NCBI GenBank assembly: GCA_944363785.1
Contig: CALVVF010000002.1
Coordinates: 65,681 to 129,680 of the forward strand
Source: an uncultured Bacilli bacterium
GTDB taxonomy: Bacteria > Bacillota_I > Bacilli_A > RF39 > UBA660
Reading direction: 5' to 3'
DNA length: 64,000 nt
The notes under the pieces were generated by a model. The model was given only the letters and a program-made list of their open reading frames with translations. It had not been told where the DNA came from and ran no database searches. The translations under genes and the position numbers were made by a program. Shown one piece after another: positions 50,801 through 59,729 of the stretch (its first letter is position 1; the number at the start of each line of letters is the position of its first letter).

Positions 50801-51625
50801 ATGACATTAGATAGTATAATTGTAATTATAAAGAAAATAATAGATATCTCTTTAGTATGGTTTATCTTTTATTACATTTTGAAAAATATTCGAAATAATG
50901 TAAAATTAACCTTACTATTTAAGGGAGTAGCTATTTTATTAATTTTAAAAGTAGTTAGTGAGGTTTTAGAACTAACCACTATTGGTCTATTACTAGAATA
51001 TGTAATGATGTGGGGACCATTAGCCCTAATTATCATTTTTCAACCAGAAATTAGAAATGTCTTAGAACAATTGGGAAGAACCCAACTTTTAGGAAGGCAT
51101 AAAGTACTTACTGTCGACGAAAGAGAAAGATTAGTATATGAAATTGTCCAAGCTGTAGACTATTTAAGAAAAGCAAGAATTGGTGCTTTAATTGTGCTTG
51201 AACGAGATACAAGTTTAGCTAACTATATAGATAAAGCAAAAAAAATATATGCTGATTTATCTAGTGATTTATTGATTTCGATCTTTTTCCCAAATAATCC
51301 CCTTCATGATGGAGGAGTAATTATTCAAGGAGATAGAATCAGTTGTGCTGGCGCTGTTTTCCCAACAAGCAACAGTTCAAAAGTAAACAAAAAATTTGGA
51401 ACTAGACATCGTGCAGCTTTAGGAATAGTCGAAGAAAGCGATGCAATTAGTGTTGTAGTCAGTGAAGAAACAGGTAGATTATCGATCGCCGTAAAAGGAG
51501 AATTATTCTACAATCTATCATTAGATGATGTAAGAATGATGTTAATCGATGAACTACGTCCAAAACAAGAAGATGAGGCATTAGAAGAATTAGATGAGGA
51601 AGATTTATATGAAGAAAATATGTAA
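50801..51625 (+). CDS. cdaA: Diadenylate cyclase CdaA
   Basis: Makes c-di-AMP, the essential second messenger for potassium and wall homeostasis. The 274 residues have about three N-terminal membrane helices and a DAC domain with the DGG motif (LHDGGVIIQGDRI, DGA variant) and the RHR motif in GTRHRAALGIVE. It is followed by overlapping cdaR; glmM, the third gene in many relatives, is not adjacent. Confidence 0.96.
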   Translation: MTLDSIIVIIKKIIDISLVWFIFYYILKNIRNNVKLTLLFKGVAILLILKVVSEVLELTTIGLLLEYVMMWGPLALIIIFQPEIRNVLEQLGRTQLLGRHKVLTVDERERLVYEIVQAVDYLRKARIGALIVLERDTSLANYIDKAKKIYADLSSDLLISIFFPNNPLHDGGVIIQGDRISCAGAVFPTSNSSKVNKKFGTRHRAALGIVEESDAISVVVSEETGRLSIAVKGELFYNLSLDDVRMMLIDELRPKQEDEALEELDEEDLYEENM

Positions 51626-52952
51626 AATATTTAAGAAAATTTTATTATTCTTTGATAAATGGTTAATTACACCGATTACCAAAGGAATTTTGACGATTAC
51701 TGATTTTACCAAAAATAATGGTAAAGAACTAGAAAAATTTATCAATAAAAAACAAACATTGATAGTATTATCTTTAATCTTTGCTTTTATTTTCTTTTTC
51801 ATCATCGATCAAAATTCAAATACAATTATTAATAAACAAGCAGAAATATTATATAATAAACCGGTCATTGCCGAATATAATTCTGAAGCATACGTAATAG
51901 AAGGCTTACCAACAACTGCCGATATTACCTTAATCGGTCGTAAAGCGGATCTATACTTAGCTAAACAATATCCTGCAGATAGTGTTTCTGTCGATTTAAG
52001 AGGATTAAAACCAGGTAGTCATAAAGTCGATTTAAAATACAATCAACGACTATCATCGATCGATTATAAAATTGATCCTTCTAGTGCGACGATTGTTATT
52101 TATGAAAAAGTATCAGAAACCAGAGAATTAGATTACGATATTCTTCACCGTGATAATCTAGATAAAAAATTAATCATCGAGAACATTGATCTAAATCGAA
52201 ATGATGTCATTATCAAAGGTGCAGAATATAAATTAAAACAAGTAGCAACAGTAAAAGCCTTGATTGAAGTAGATAACATCACTGATAAATCGGTCGGAAC
52301 TACAGTTTTAAATGATATTCCTCTAATTGCTTATGATGAAAAAGGTCAACCAGTCGATGTAGAAATCGTACCAGAAAAAATTGATGCTTCGATTACAATT
52401 GCCTCACCAAGTAAAGAAGTAAGCTTAGAAATCATTCCAACAGGAGAACTTGCCTTCGGTAAAGCCATTAAAGAATTTACCTCTTCAATCGATAAAGTGA
52501 CAATTTATGGAGATGAAGAAGTATTAGATGGAATTGACTCTATTCCAGTAGAAATAGATGTTGAAGGTCTATCTGAGGATAAAGAATACAATATCAATCT
52601 AAAAAAACCGTCAGGAATTCGTGATATTAGTTCCAAAACGGTCAATGTTAAAGTAACAGTAGATGATAGTATTACAAGGGAAATCAGTAACATTCGAGTT
52701 AAACCAATCAACTTATCGTCAGATCTAAAAGTTAATGCCGCAGCCGAAGGTGACGATATTGTAACCGTTATTGTAAAAGGTAGTGCCTCAGTAATTGAAG
52801 CATTAGATCCATCGACTATTACAGCAACGATTGATTTAGCAAACTATACCCCAGGAGATTATGAGGTTGAAGTTTCGATTTCCGGTACAGATATGCGGTT
52901 AAGCTATGAAGCTAAAAACAAAAAAATAAATATAAAGATATTAGAAAAATAG
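51609..52952 (+). CDS. cdaR: CdaA regulator with YbbR domains
   Basis: 447 residues: a basic N-terminal cytosolic region, one membrane helix (TLIVLSLIFAFIFFFII), then four repeated extracytoplasmic YbbR-type beta domains with recurring V-x-V-x-L-x-G-L-x-x-G patterns (SVDLRGLKPGSHKVDL, EIDVEGLSEDKEYNI, TIDLANYTPGDYEVEV). CdaR binds CdaA and modulates its activity. ATG 51609 is preferred, with GAGGA (51596-51600) as SD; it overlaps the cdaA end by 17 bases. ATG 51594 is possible but lies before the SD. Confidence 0.92.
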   Translation: MKKICKIFKKILLFFDKWLITPITKGILTITDFTKNNGKELEKFINKKQTLIVLSLIFAFIFFFIIDQNSNTIINKQAEILYNKPVIAEYNSEAYVIEGLPTTADITLIGRKADLYLAKQYPADSVSVDLRGLKPGSHKVDLKYNQRLSSIDYKIDPSSATIVIYEKVSETRELDYDILHRDNLDKKLIIENIDLNRNDVIIKGAEYKLKQVATVKALIEVDNITDKSVGTTVLNDIPLIAYDEKGQPVDVEIVPEKIDASITIASPSKEVSLEIIPTGELAFGKAIKEFTSSIDKVTIYGDEEVLDGIDSIPVEIDVEGLSEDKEYNINLKKPSGIRDISSKTVNVKVTVDDSITREISNIRVKPINLSSDLKVNAAAEGDDIVTVIVKGSASVIEALDPSTITATIDLANYTPGDYEVEVSISGTDMRLSYEAKNKKINIKILEK

Positions 52953-52981
52953 AGAACTTCAAAGTAAGTTCTCTTTTATTT
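52951..52981. terminator. Terminator between cdaR and the DUF378 gene
   Basis: AGAGAACTT / AAGTTCTCT (52951-52959 and 52966-52974), then TTT; it lies between convergent genes. Confidence 0.8.
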
Positions 52982-53173
52982 GTCAAAATCTTCGAATAAC
53001 AATCCTATATTGACGATACCAGCAATGCCTACCAAAACATAAACGATTCTGGTAATTACATTATCAGTACCAAATAAGGTATCAACAAGATTGAAATCGA
53101 ACAATCCGATAAGTCCCCAGTTAATCGCGCCGATGATAACCAAAACTAAGCATACTTTTTGTAATGTTTTCAT
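52976..53173 (-). CDS. DUF378 membrane protein
   Basis: 65 residues with two membrane segments: VCLVLVIIGAINWGLIGLFDFNLVDTLFG is the DUF378 hallmark (INWGLIGLF), then RIVYVLVGIAGIVNI. The start ATG at 53173 has AAGGAGG upstream; a longer frame upstream contains that SD and is unlikely. Common in Bacillota; function unknown. Confidence 0.85.
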   Translation of the reverse strand: MKTLQKVCLVLVIIGAINWGLIGLFDFNLVDTLFGTDNVITRIVYVLVGIAGIVNIGLLFEDFDK

Positions 53174-53287
53174 CTTTTTCCTCCTTTTTAAATTTCTAAT
53201 ATTAGGATAGGCAGAAAAACTTAAATTATTCATGAATAAAGAAAAAACTTATCCATATAATTAATTGAAAGATAATTGAGGTGGAAA

Positions 53288-54382
53288 ATGAAAAAAAAGA
53301 TATTATTATTACTCTTCATGATGTGCTTTCTATTAACAGGATGTTTTGGCAAAGATAGTAAAGATATTGTCAAAGAACTAGATAAAAAATATAATAATTT
53401 AAAATCATACAAATTAACTGGAGATTTGGAAATTATAAATAATGATGATGTGTATAATTATGATGTAGAAGTAATTTATCAAAAAAAGGATAAATTCAAT
53501 GTGAATTTAAAAAATAAGGCCAATAATCATGAACAAATTATTTTAAAAAATGAAGAAGGTGTCTATGTACTAACACCAAGTTTAAATAAAAGTTTTAAAT
53601 TTCAAAGCGATTGGCCATATAATAATTCACAAGTATATCTCTTACAATCAATTATAGAAGATATGTTAGACGATGAAAAAAGAGAAATTGTAGAGAATGA
53701 AAATGGTTATGAAATTACATCGGAAGTAAATTATCCTAATAATCGTAAACTAGTAAAACAGGTTGTAAAAGTAGACAAAGATAAAAATTTAAAAGAAGTA
53801 AAAGTAGTAGATGAAAATAATGTTGAACAGATGAAAATGACTTTTAGGACAATTGAAACTAATCAAACGGTTGAGGCAGATAGTTTTAATTTAGATAAGA
53901 TCATGGAAAACACTGCAGGAAATAATCTGAATGAGAATGCTGAAAATAATCAGAATAATAACAATAATAACAACAATAACTCAACAGATCAGAATAATAA
54001 TCAAAACAACAGTAGTGCGACATCTGAAGAAGAAATGAATGTACTAGAAAATACAGTTTATCCATTATATATTCCAAATGGTACAGTATTAGCATCAGAA
54101 GAAAAAATTAAAAAGTCTGATGGTGAGAGAGTAATCATGACTTTTGAAGGAGAAAAACCATTTCTATTAGTAGAAGAAACCGCAAGCATTGAAGAAGAAT
54201 TTTCAATCATCCCAACATACGGTGAACCATATTTACTAATTGATACAGTTGGTGCTTTAACCGAAAATTCTGTTACTTGGAGTAGTAATGGAATTGATTA
54301 TTATATCGTATCCGATGTAATGAGCCAGGATGAATTAGTAGATATTGCTAGAAGTGTCAATGTTGTGCCAAATATGAAATAG
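53288..54382 (+). CDS. Lipoprotein with LolA-like domain and DUF4367-like C-terminus
   Basis: 364 residues: a lipoprotein signal (KKKILLLLFMM, lipobox LTG-C at about residue 18), a LolA-like beta domain (LKSYKLTGDLEI, VEVIYQKKDKFNVNLKN), an Asn-rich linker (about residues 215-245) and a C-terminal domain with YPLYIPNGTVLASEE and SWSSNGIDYYIVSD-like DUF4367 features. LolA-like lipoproteins of spore formers include sporulation and germination factors (YdcC, GerS), but that role is only a guess here. The start ATG 53288 follows GAGGTGG. Confidence 0.8.
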   Translation: MKKKILLLLFMMCFLLTGCFGKDSKDIVKELDKKYNNLKSYKLTGDLEIINNDDVYNYDVEVIYQKKDKFNVNLKNKANNHEQIILKNEEGVYVLTPSLNKSFKFQSDWPYNNSQVYLLQSIIEDMLDDEKREIVENENGYEITSEVNYPNNRKLVKQVVKVDKDKNLKEVKVVDENNVEQMKMTFRTIETNQTVEADSFNLDKIMENTAGNNLNENAENNQNNNNNNNNNSTDQNNNQNNSSATSEEEMNVLENTVYPLYIPNGTVLASEEKIKKSDGERVIMTFEGEKPFLLVEETASIEEEFSIIPTYGEPYLLIDTVGALTENSVTWSSNGIDYYIVSDVMSQDELVDIARSVNVVPNMK

Positions 54383-54411
54383 AGACTTACACTTAAGTTG
54401 TCTCTTTTTTA
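54381..54411 (+). terminator. Terminator after the LolA-like lipoprotein
   Basis: AGAGAC / GTCTCT stem followed by six Ts. Confidence 0.75.
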
Positions 54412-54447
54412 ATTTATCCATATTTTTAAGAAAATAACGGCTATCTT

Positions 54448-54477
54448 TTGACTTTTTAAAAGATAACGTGTTATAAT
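54448..54477 (+). promoter_or_regulatory. Promoter of the 54497 gene
   Basis: TTGACT (54448-54453), an 18-bp spacer and TATAAT (54472-54477). Confidence 0.75.
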
Positions 54478-54496
54478 CTGAATGTGGTGATAAAGC

Positions 54497-55039
54497 ATGA
54501 ACAAGAAGAAAAAACAAAGAAAAATAACAACTAGCAATTCTAGTTACAATAACGAGGCAGTTAAAACAATCATTATTTTGGTTTCTGTTGTACTTGTGAT
54601 GGTAGTTACTTATTTTATTGCTGGTTTGATGACTGGTGAGATCAAATTAGGTTCGCCAGAAGAAAAAGAAAAAGCGCCTGCAGAGATTCAATATGAAGAA
54701 ATTATTATGGGTGAAATATGGAATCAGCCTGGTGATGAATACTATGTAATGTTATTTGATTTTACTAGTAATTATGCATCTAGCTATATAACCTATAAAG
54801 ATGTATTTGAAAGTGATTCTGAAAATCCTAAAGTTTATCTAGTAGATATGGAAAAAGGATTTAATAAGGGATTCTTAGCTGCAGATGGGGAAGAATATGA
54901 ATTATATCCAGATAATTTGGACAATTTAAAAGTAAAAAATCCGTCATTATTAAAGATTTCTAACCATAAGGTAATCGAAAGAATCGAAGGTAAAGATGCA
55001 ATTGAAGAATTCTTCTCCCAAGAAGAGGAAGAAGAATAA
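54497..55039 (+). CDS. Membrane-anchored thioredoxin-like protein without redox cysteines
   Basis: 180 residues: a Lys-rich head, one membrane segment (TIIILVSVVLVMVVTYFIAGLM), then a domain with YYVMLFDFTSNYASSYITYKD, KVYLVDMEKGFN and NPSLLKISNHKVIERIEG that follows the thioredoxin-fold pattern. The position of CxxC is filled by SNYASS, so it has no redox activity. The end is poly-Glu. Own promoter and terminator. Role unknown; possibly a periplasm-side binding domain. Confidence 0.65.
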   Translation: MNKKKKQRKITTSNSSYNNEAVKTIIILVSVVLVMVVTYFIAGLMTGEIKLGSPEEKEKAPAEIQYEEIIMGEIWNQPGDEYYVMLFDFTSNYASSYITYKDVFESDSENPKVYLVDMEKGFNKGFLAADGEEYELYPDNLDNLKVKNPSLLKISNHKVIERIEGKDAIEEFFSQEEEEE

Positions 55040-55108
55040 ATTTGATCATAATTAAATGATAGCTAGATGAATATATCAAAAAAATTATATATAGCTATTT
55101 AACTATTG

Positions 55109-55140
55109 AAAAGCACTGTCCTAGGTGCTTTTTATTTTTT
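55109..55140 (+). terminator. Terminator after the thioredoxin-like gene
   Basis: AAAAGCAC / GTGCTTTT stem (55109-55116 and 55125-55132) followed by T-rich sequence. Confidence 0.75.
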
Positions 55141-55294
55141 TAATCGCTAGAAAATACTATTTTAACGTTAGGACTATAAAGACATAAATAATTAAAAATT
55201 TCATTTTTAAGTTGATGCTTTGAGTATTTTTATAAATAGGCTGCCTTTTTTGTGGGAAAGACTGCAAAAAATAAGAAAGATTAACGAAAAGATA
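55141..55294. other. AT-rich intergenic region
   Basis: No coding frame with an SD is seen on either strand, and no RNA family is recognised. Confidence 0.45.
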
Positions 55295-55323
55295 TTGACG
55301 AGGTAGTAAATTTATTATATAAT
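55295..55323 (+). promoter_or_regulatory. Strong promoter upstream of tRNA-Ile
   Basis: TTGACG (55295-55300), a 17-bp spacer and TATAAT (55318-55323). It lies about 100 bases before the tRNA. Confidence 0.7.
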
Positions 55324-55367
55324 GAAAACGTTCTTGTGAAATTTGATGAAAAAATAAGAAAAAAAGC

Positions 55368-55397
55368 TTGCACAAGAGTACAAAGTTATTGTAAAAT
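55368..55397 (+). promoter_or_regulatory. Proximal promoter of tRNA-Ile
   Basis: TTGCAC (55368-55373), an 18-bp spacer and TAAAAT (55392-55397). Confidence 0.6.
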
Positions 55398-55421
55398 AAT
55401 AACAGTTAACAATTTTTAAAT

Positions 55422-55498
<77 letters not shown>

Positions 55499-55618
55499 TT
55501 TAAAAATTCCCCTTGATTAAGGGTTCAATGATACCTAGGAATAGGTATTTTTATTTTTTTACAAACAGTAAAAAATTGACGGAAGAAAAACATTTCCGAT
55601 TCGTATAAAAAATATGAA

Positions 55619-55647
55619 TTGACATAGAATATAAAAAATGTTATATT
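55619..55647 (+). promoter_or_regulatory. Promoter of the T-box operon
   Basis: TTGACA (55619-55624), a 17-bp spacer and TATATT (55642-55647). Confidence 0.75.
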
Positions 55648-55659
55648 TCTTACAACGAC

Positions 55660-55925
55660 AGAGATGAAGAAAAGTAGTATTGTCCTTTTTATCAAGCGAG
55701 TTAGGTATGGTGGAAGCTAACATAAAAAACAATACGAAGAACCCTTCGGAGTCACTTATGCAAAATGAAAAAAGTAGTGTAAGTCGGTAGTAACCCGTTA
55801 TCTTGTTACTAGATTTAATAGAATCAAGAGAGATCATAATCAAATAAAATATTATGATAAATTGGGTGGCACCGCGGAAGACTAGTTTCGTCCCATAGTA
55901 CAGGGATACGAGACTAGTCTTTTAT
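55660..55925 (+). promoter_or_regulatory. T-box leader specific for tRNA-Asn
   Basis: The conserved T-box GGGTGGCACCGCGG lies at 55864-55877, followed by a terminator. Stem I includes GTTAGGTATGGTGGAAGCTAAC and, on its 3' side, CGAAGAACCCTTCGG, where the specifier reads AAC (55740-55742), an Asn codon. This matches the downstream asnS. Uncharged tRNA-Asn would pair with the specifier and the T-box bulge and prevent termination. Confidence 0.92.
55879..55925 (+). terminator. T-box regulated terminator
   Basis: AGACTAGTTTCGTCCC pairs with GGGATACGAGACTAGTCT, followed by TTTT. The alternative antiterminator uses the T-box just upstream. Confidence 0.85.
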
Positions 55926-55950
55926 TATTAAAGAAAGGGTGTAGAATTAG

Positions 55951-56175
55951 ATGCGAGAAATAAAAATAGATGGTTATTATCGACATTTCAAGGGAACAAT
56001 GCACAAAGTAATAGCGATTGCTAAACATAGTGAGACGTTGGAAGACTTGGTCATTTATACCCATGAGAACACAGATGAGATATGGGCTAGACCATATTCA
56101 TCATTTGTTTCGTTAGTCGATAAGGAAAAATATCCAGATGTAGAGCAGAAATATCGCTTTGAGGAGGTAGAGTAG
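55951..56175 (+). CDS. DUF1653 protein
   Basis: 74 residues with the DUF1653 core: YYRHFKGTMHKVIAIAKHSETLEDLVIY and IWARPYSSFV. A small soluble domain of unknown function, often next to metabolic or tRNA genes. It is first in the T-box-controlled operon and one base from asnS, so it responds to tRNA-Asn charging. SD AGAAAGGGTG. Confidence 0.9.
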   Translation: MREIKIDGYYRHFKGTMHKVIAIAKHSETLEDLVIYTHENTDEIWARPYSSFVSLVDKEKYPDVEQKYRFEEVE

Positions 56176-56176
56176 A

Positions 56177-57553
56177 ATGACATTAAAAGAATTATACGAT
56201 AGCATAGAACAATACTTAGATAAAGAAATAGAAATCAAAGGATGGATCAGAAGACATCGTAAACAGAAAGAATTTGGATTTATTGATTTTTCTGATGGTA
56301 CTTGCTTTTCTCATATTCAAATTGTATATGACCGGGAAAACAGTTGTAATTATGAACAGATAGAGGCATTAAAACATGGTAGTGCAATTCGTGTTGTCGG
56401 TAAATTAGTAAAATCAGAAGGCAAGGGTCAATTATATGAGATCAAAGCCAAAGAAATTACATTAGAAGGTGATTGTAGTGATGACTATCCACTACAACCA
56501 AAACAACATTCACGAGAATTTTTACGTGAAATCGGTTATCTTCGTCCTAGAGCTAATTTGTTTCAAGCCGTATTTAGAATTAGAAGTATAGCGGCGATGG
56601 CAATTCATACATACTTTCAACAAAAGGGTTTTGTTTATTTGCATGCACCATTAATTACTGCTAGTGATTGTGAAGGGGCAGGAGAAATGTTTCAAGTAAC
56701 AACCTTGGATTTAGAAAAAATTGCTAAAACAGGAAAAGTAGATTACAGCAAAGATTTTTTTGGAAAGCCAACTTCACTTACTGTTTCAGGACAATTACAA
56801 GGAGAATCATTTGCCCTTGCTTTTAGAAATATCTATACTTTTGGTCCAACTTTTAGAGCTGAAAATTCTAATACGAAAACACATGCTAGTGAATTTTGGA
56901 TGATCGAACCAGAAATGGCCTTTTGTGATCTTGAAGAGTTAATGGATGTTGAAGAAGATATGTTAAAGTTTATTGTAAAATATGTCCTAGATCATGCTAA
57001 AGAAGAAATAAAATTTTGTGATCAGTTTGTAGAAAAAGGATTATTAGATAAACTCACTAAGTTAATAAATAGTAAATTTACAAGAATACGTCATGAAGAT
57101 GTTATTACAATTCTAAAGCAAGCAAATGTTAAATGGGAATTTGCTCCTGAATATGGTGAAGACATTGCCAAAGAGCACGAAAAGTATATTACGGAATATT
57201 TTGATGGTCCTGTTTTTATAACAGATTGGCCTAAAGATATAAAAGCTTTCTACATGAAACAAAATCCAGACGGGAAAACAGTGGCTGCAGTTGACCTAGA
57301 AGTTCCAGGTGCTGGTGAACTAATGGGAGGAAGCCAAAGAGAAGAAAACTATGAGAAATTAGTTGCCCGAATGAAAGAGATGAATATCTCAACAGAAGGA
57401 ATGGAATGGTATTTAAATTTAAGAAGATTTGGTGGTTGTGTTCATTCAGGCTTCGGAATGGGATTTGAGCGTTTATTAATTTACTTAACTGGAGTAGAAA
57501 ACATTCGTGATGTAATTCCTTATCCAAGAACACCTGGAAATTGTGATTTTTAA
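56177..57553 (+). CDS. asnS: Asparaginyl-tRNA synthetase
   Basis: 458 residues. An N-terminal OB anticodon-binding domain (IEIKGWIRRHRKQKEFGFIDFSDG) is followed by the class II core: motif 2 in FGPTFRAENSNTKTHASEFWMIEPE and motif 3 in GFGMGFERLLIYLTGVENIRDVIPYPRTPG. The Asn-type features distinguish it from AspRS. The direct pathway for Asn-tRNA is therefore present. It is controlled by the Asn T-box and followed by two tRNA-Asn genes. Confidence 0.96.
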   Translation: MTLKELYDSIEQYLDKEIEIKGWIRRHRKQKEFGFIDFSDGTCFSHIQIVYDRENSCNYEQIEALKHGSAIRVVGKLVKSEGKGQLYEIKAKEITLEGDCSDDYPLQPKQHSREFLREIGYLRPRANLFQAVFRIRSIAAMAIHTYFQQKGFVYLHAPLITASDCEGAGEMFQVTTLDLEKIAKTGKVDYSKDFFGKPTSLTVSGQLQGESFALAFRNIYTFGPTFRAENSNTKTHASEFWMIEPEMAFCDLEELMDVEEDMLKFIVKYVLDHAKEEIKFCDQFVEKGLLDKLTKLINSKFTRIRHEDVITILKQANVKWEFAPEYGEDIAKEHEKYITEYFDGPVFITDWPKDIKAFYMKQNPDGKTVAAVDLEVPGAGELMGGSQREENYEKLVARMKEMNISTEGMEWYLNLRRFGGCVHSGFGMGFERLLIYLTGVENIRDVIPYPRTPGNCDF

Positions 57554-57561
57554 GAGATTAA

Positions 57562-57602
57562 AAAAGTAGAGAAAATTGGAGTAAGATTTCTCTATTTTTT
57601 TT
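57562..57602 (+). terminator. Terminator after asnS
   Basis: TAGAGAAA / TTTCTCTA stem (57567-57574 and 57587-57594) followed by eight Ts. Confidence 0.8.
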
Positions 57603-57705
57603 ATTATTTTAGAGATATTATTTTATGAATTGGAAGAAGAACTGGTAAAATTGCAATAAAAATAAAAAAATTTAATAAAAATATAAAAAAAATTTAAAAA
57701 AAGTA

Positions 57706-57734
57706 TTGCCAAAGTAAAAATTGTATTATATAAT
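57706..57734 (+). promoter_or_regulatory. Promoter of the tRNA-Asn-Asn-Glu cluster
   Basis: TTGCCA (57706-57711), a 17-bp spacer and TATAAT (57729-57734). Confidence 0.75.
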
Positions 57735-57761
57735 GAAATGGCTTTATGAAATTATTCATGT

Positions 57762-57837
57762 GCCTGATTAGCTCAGTTGGTAGAGCACTCGGCTGTTAAC
57801 CGATAGGTCGTAGGTCCGAGTCCTACATCAGGCGCCA
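57762..57837 (+). tRNA. tRNA-Asn(GTT), copy 1
   Basis: 76 bases with CCA; acceptor GCCTGAT / ATCAGGC, anticodon loop CTGTTAA (GTT). Confidence 0.95.
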
Positions 57838-57860
57838 TAATTTTGGTAGTAATGATTATT

Positions 57861-57936
57861 GCCTGATTAGCTCAGTTGGTAGAGCACTCGGCTGTTAACC
57901 GATAGGTCGTAGGTCCGAGTCCTACATCAGGCGCCA
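57861..57936 (+). tRNA. tRNA-Asn(GTT), copy 2
   Basis: Identical in sequence to copy 1 and 23 bases after it. Confidence 0.95.
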
Positions 57937-57942
57937 TCTTTT

Positions 57943-58019
57943 GGCCAGTTGGTGAAGTGGCTTAACACACCGCCCTTTCACGGCGGCATTCACGGGTCCG
58001 AATCCCGTACTGGTCACCA
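57943..58019 (+). tRNA. tRNA-Glu(TTC)
   Basis: 77 bases with CCA; acceptor GGCCAGT / ACTGGTC, anticodon stem CCGCC / GGCGG around CTTTCAC (TTC). Confidence 0.95.
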
Positions 58020-58029
58020 TATGTTATTT

Positions 58030-58059
58030 AACCCTTATTTGATAAGGGTTTTTATTTTT
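58030..58059 (+). terminator. Terminator of the tRNA cluster
   Basis: AACCCTTA / TAAGGGTT (58030-58037 and 58043-58050) followed by a T-rich stretch. Confidence 0.85.
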
Positions 58060-58353
58060 GGAAATTTTAACTAATAACTCAAAACATAATTATCTCTCTA
58101 TCTATAAATAGGCAATTTTTCAATCATCGTTAACGGATCAGTCGATAAAAAATAAATTATCTTACATTCTTACTTATAAACGTACGATGATATAATTTCA
58201 TTAAAAAAGTAAACCCAACGATTAAATATTAAGTTAATCACAAGGAAAAATACTCCCTTTATCAAGTGACAAATATTAGAAATGGTACGATAAATAAAAT
58301 TAAATGCACAAAAAACAAAAAATGATGAACTAAAACAGTAAAAGATGTGATAC
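58060..58353. other. AT-rich intergenic region
   Basis: No coding frame with an SD. A TGA-TATAAT (58188-58196) is a possible isolated promoter with no obvious gene. Confidence 0.4.
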
Positions 58354-58359
58354 TATAAT
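58354..58359 (+). promoter_or_regulatory. Likely -10 of the DUF5684-like gene
   Basis: TATAAT at 58354-58359; -35 unclear. Confidence 0.4.
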
Positions 58360-58395
58360 AATAAAGAATAAAAAATAGGAGTAGGAGTGGATAGA

Positions 58396-59679
58396 ATGTT
58401 GATATTAGATACTTTATATAATGATTTTCCCACAACTTATGAAACACAAATAAACGAATTTATCGTACCGATTACGATCGCTATGGGAATAGTAGCAATT
58501 TTATTTGTCGTTACTTTAATTGCCTTAATGAATATTTTTAAAAAGGCTAATCGTTCTGGCATAGCAGCTTATATTCCTTTTTACAATCTCTGGGTATTAT
58601 TAGAAATAGTAAATAAGCCGAAAATATATATTTTAGGTTTTCTTATTCCTATTATAAACCTAATCTGCTATTTTCAAATAATTATTGCCTTAGGGAAAGC
58701 ATTTCGCAAATCATCTCTTTTCACTATTGGCATGTTATTTTTACCATTAATTTTTATTCCAATACTTGGCTTTGGAAATAGTGACTATATTGGAATTAAT
58801 TCAGAAGCAATGACCGGTAAATCCATAGCTAAAGATCTCCCAATTATCGAAGATAAACCAGCTGATCCAATTAATAAACCTGCCCAACCTCTTCAGGAAA
58901 GAAGAAAAGTGGAAATGTCTATTGGAGGAGGCGTCTATCAAAAAGATTATCAAAAAACTTTGATTAACATTGAAGATAAGAAAAAGATTCAAAAACCTAA
59001 TTTAGCAGATTTTCGAGTCGATACGTCAAGTCAGCAAGTAGGATCCAACATTTCTTCAGCCGGGGGTAAAGATCTTTTTAGTGTAGATTTTATCGAGACG
59101 AATCCGCAAAACTCTTCCTCAGCTTCCGCTACACCAGCACCAGACGCTACAGTGGGTTCTGAATTACCAAAAGAAGATACAACGCCGGTTAGTACGAACG
59201 AATCCAATTTAAATACTTCATCTACTATTCCAGAAGTAGTCATGCCTAATAATCCGTCAGTCAATGCAGAAAGGGAAGAAACACAAGAATCACCAATGAC
59301 GATCAATATACCAGATATCAATATTCCAGTGATTAATCAAAATCAACCGATGGAAAACCAGACTAACGATACTACAGTATCTACTCCTGAAAAAGCAATG
59401 AATGAAAATTTAGAGACAATCATCCCAATTGAGCCAATTACCATTCAAGAAAATAAAATTCCAGAAGACAACCCTGTTACAATTGAAAATTCCAATTTAA
59501 CACCAACTACACCTGAATCTCAGGTAGCTGAATCTGTTCAACCAGAGAGTGAGCCTAAAACATCAACGGTAAACAGTGAACATCAACAAGAACAAACGGA
59601 ATATATCACATGTCCTCATTGTGGAGCCAAAATGAAAAATGGTGCCTCTAAATGTTTTATGTGTGGTAAACCGTTATAA
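58396..59679 (+). CDS. DUF5684-like membrane protein with C-terminal zinc ribbon
   Basis: 427 residues. The N-terminal ~130 hold three to four membrane segments with the DUF5684-like pattern IMNIFKKANRSG...YIPFYNLWVLLEIVNKP, then IPIINLICYFQIIIAL and FLPLIFIPILGFGNSDY. A long disordered Pro/Thr/Ser/Asn-rich region (about 150-400) follows, and the last ~25 residues form a zinc ribbon, CPHCGAKMKNGASKCFMCGKPL. ATG 58396 is eight bases after AGGAG. Function unknown. Confidence 0.75.
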   Translation: MLILDTLYNDFPTTYETQINEFIVPITIAMGIVAILFVVTLIALMNIFKKANRSGIAAYIPFYNLWVLLEIVNKPKIYILGFLIPIINLICYFQIIIALGKAFRKSSLFTIGMLFLPLIFIPILGFGNSDYIGINSEAMTGKSIAKDLPIIEDKPADPINKPAQPLQERRKVEMSIGGGVYQKDYQKTLINIEDKKKIQKPNLADFRVDTSSQQVGSNISSAGGKDLFSVDFIETNPQNSSSASATPAPDATVGSELPKEDTTPVSTNESNLNTSSTIPEVVMPNNPSVNAEREETQESPMTINIPDINIPVINQNQPMENQTNDTTVSTPEKAMNENLETIIPIEPITIQENKIPEDNPVTIENSNLTPTTPESQVAESVQPESEPKTSTVNSEHQQEQTEYITCPHCGAKMKNGASKCFMCGKPL

Positions 59680-59729
59680 AATAAATATTCCTCCCTACAG
59701 CAGGAATTGAAATAAGTAAAGAAAACCAG

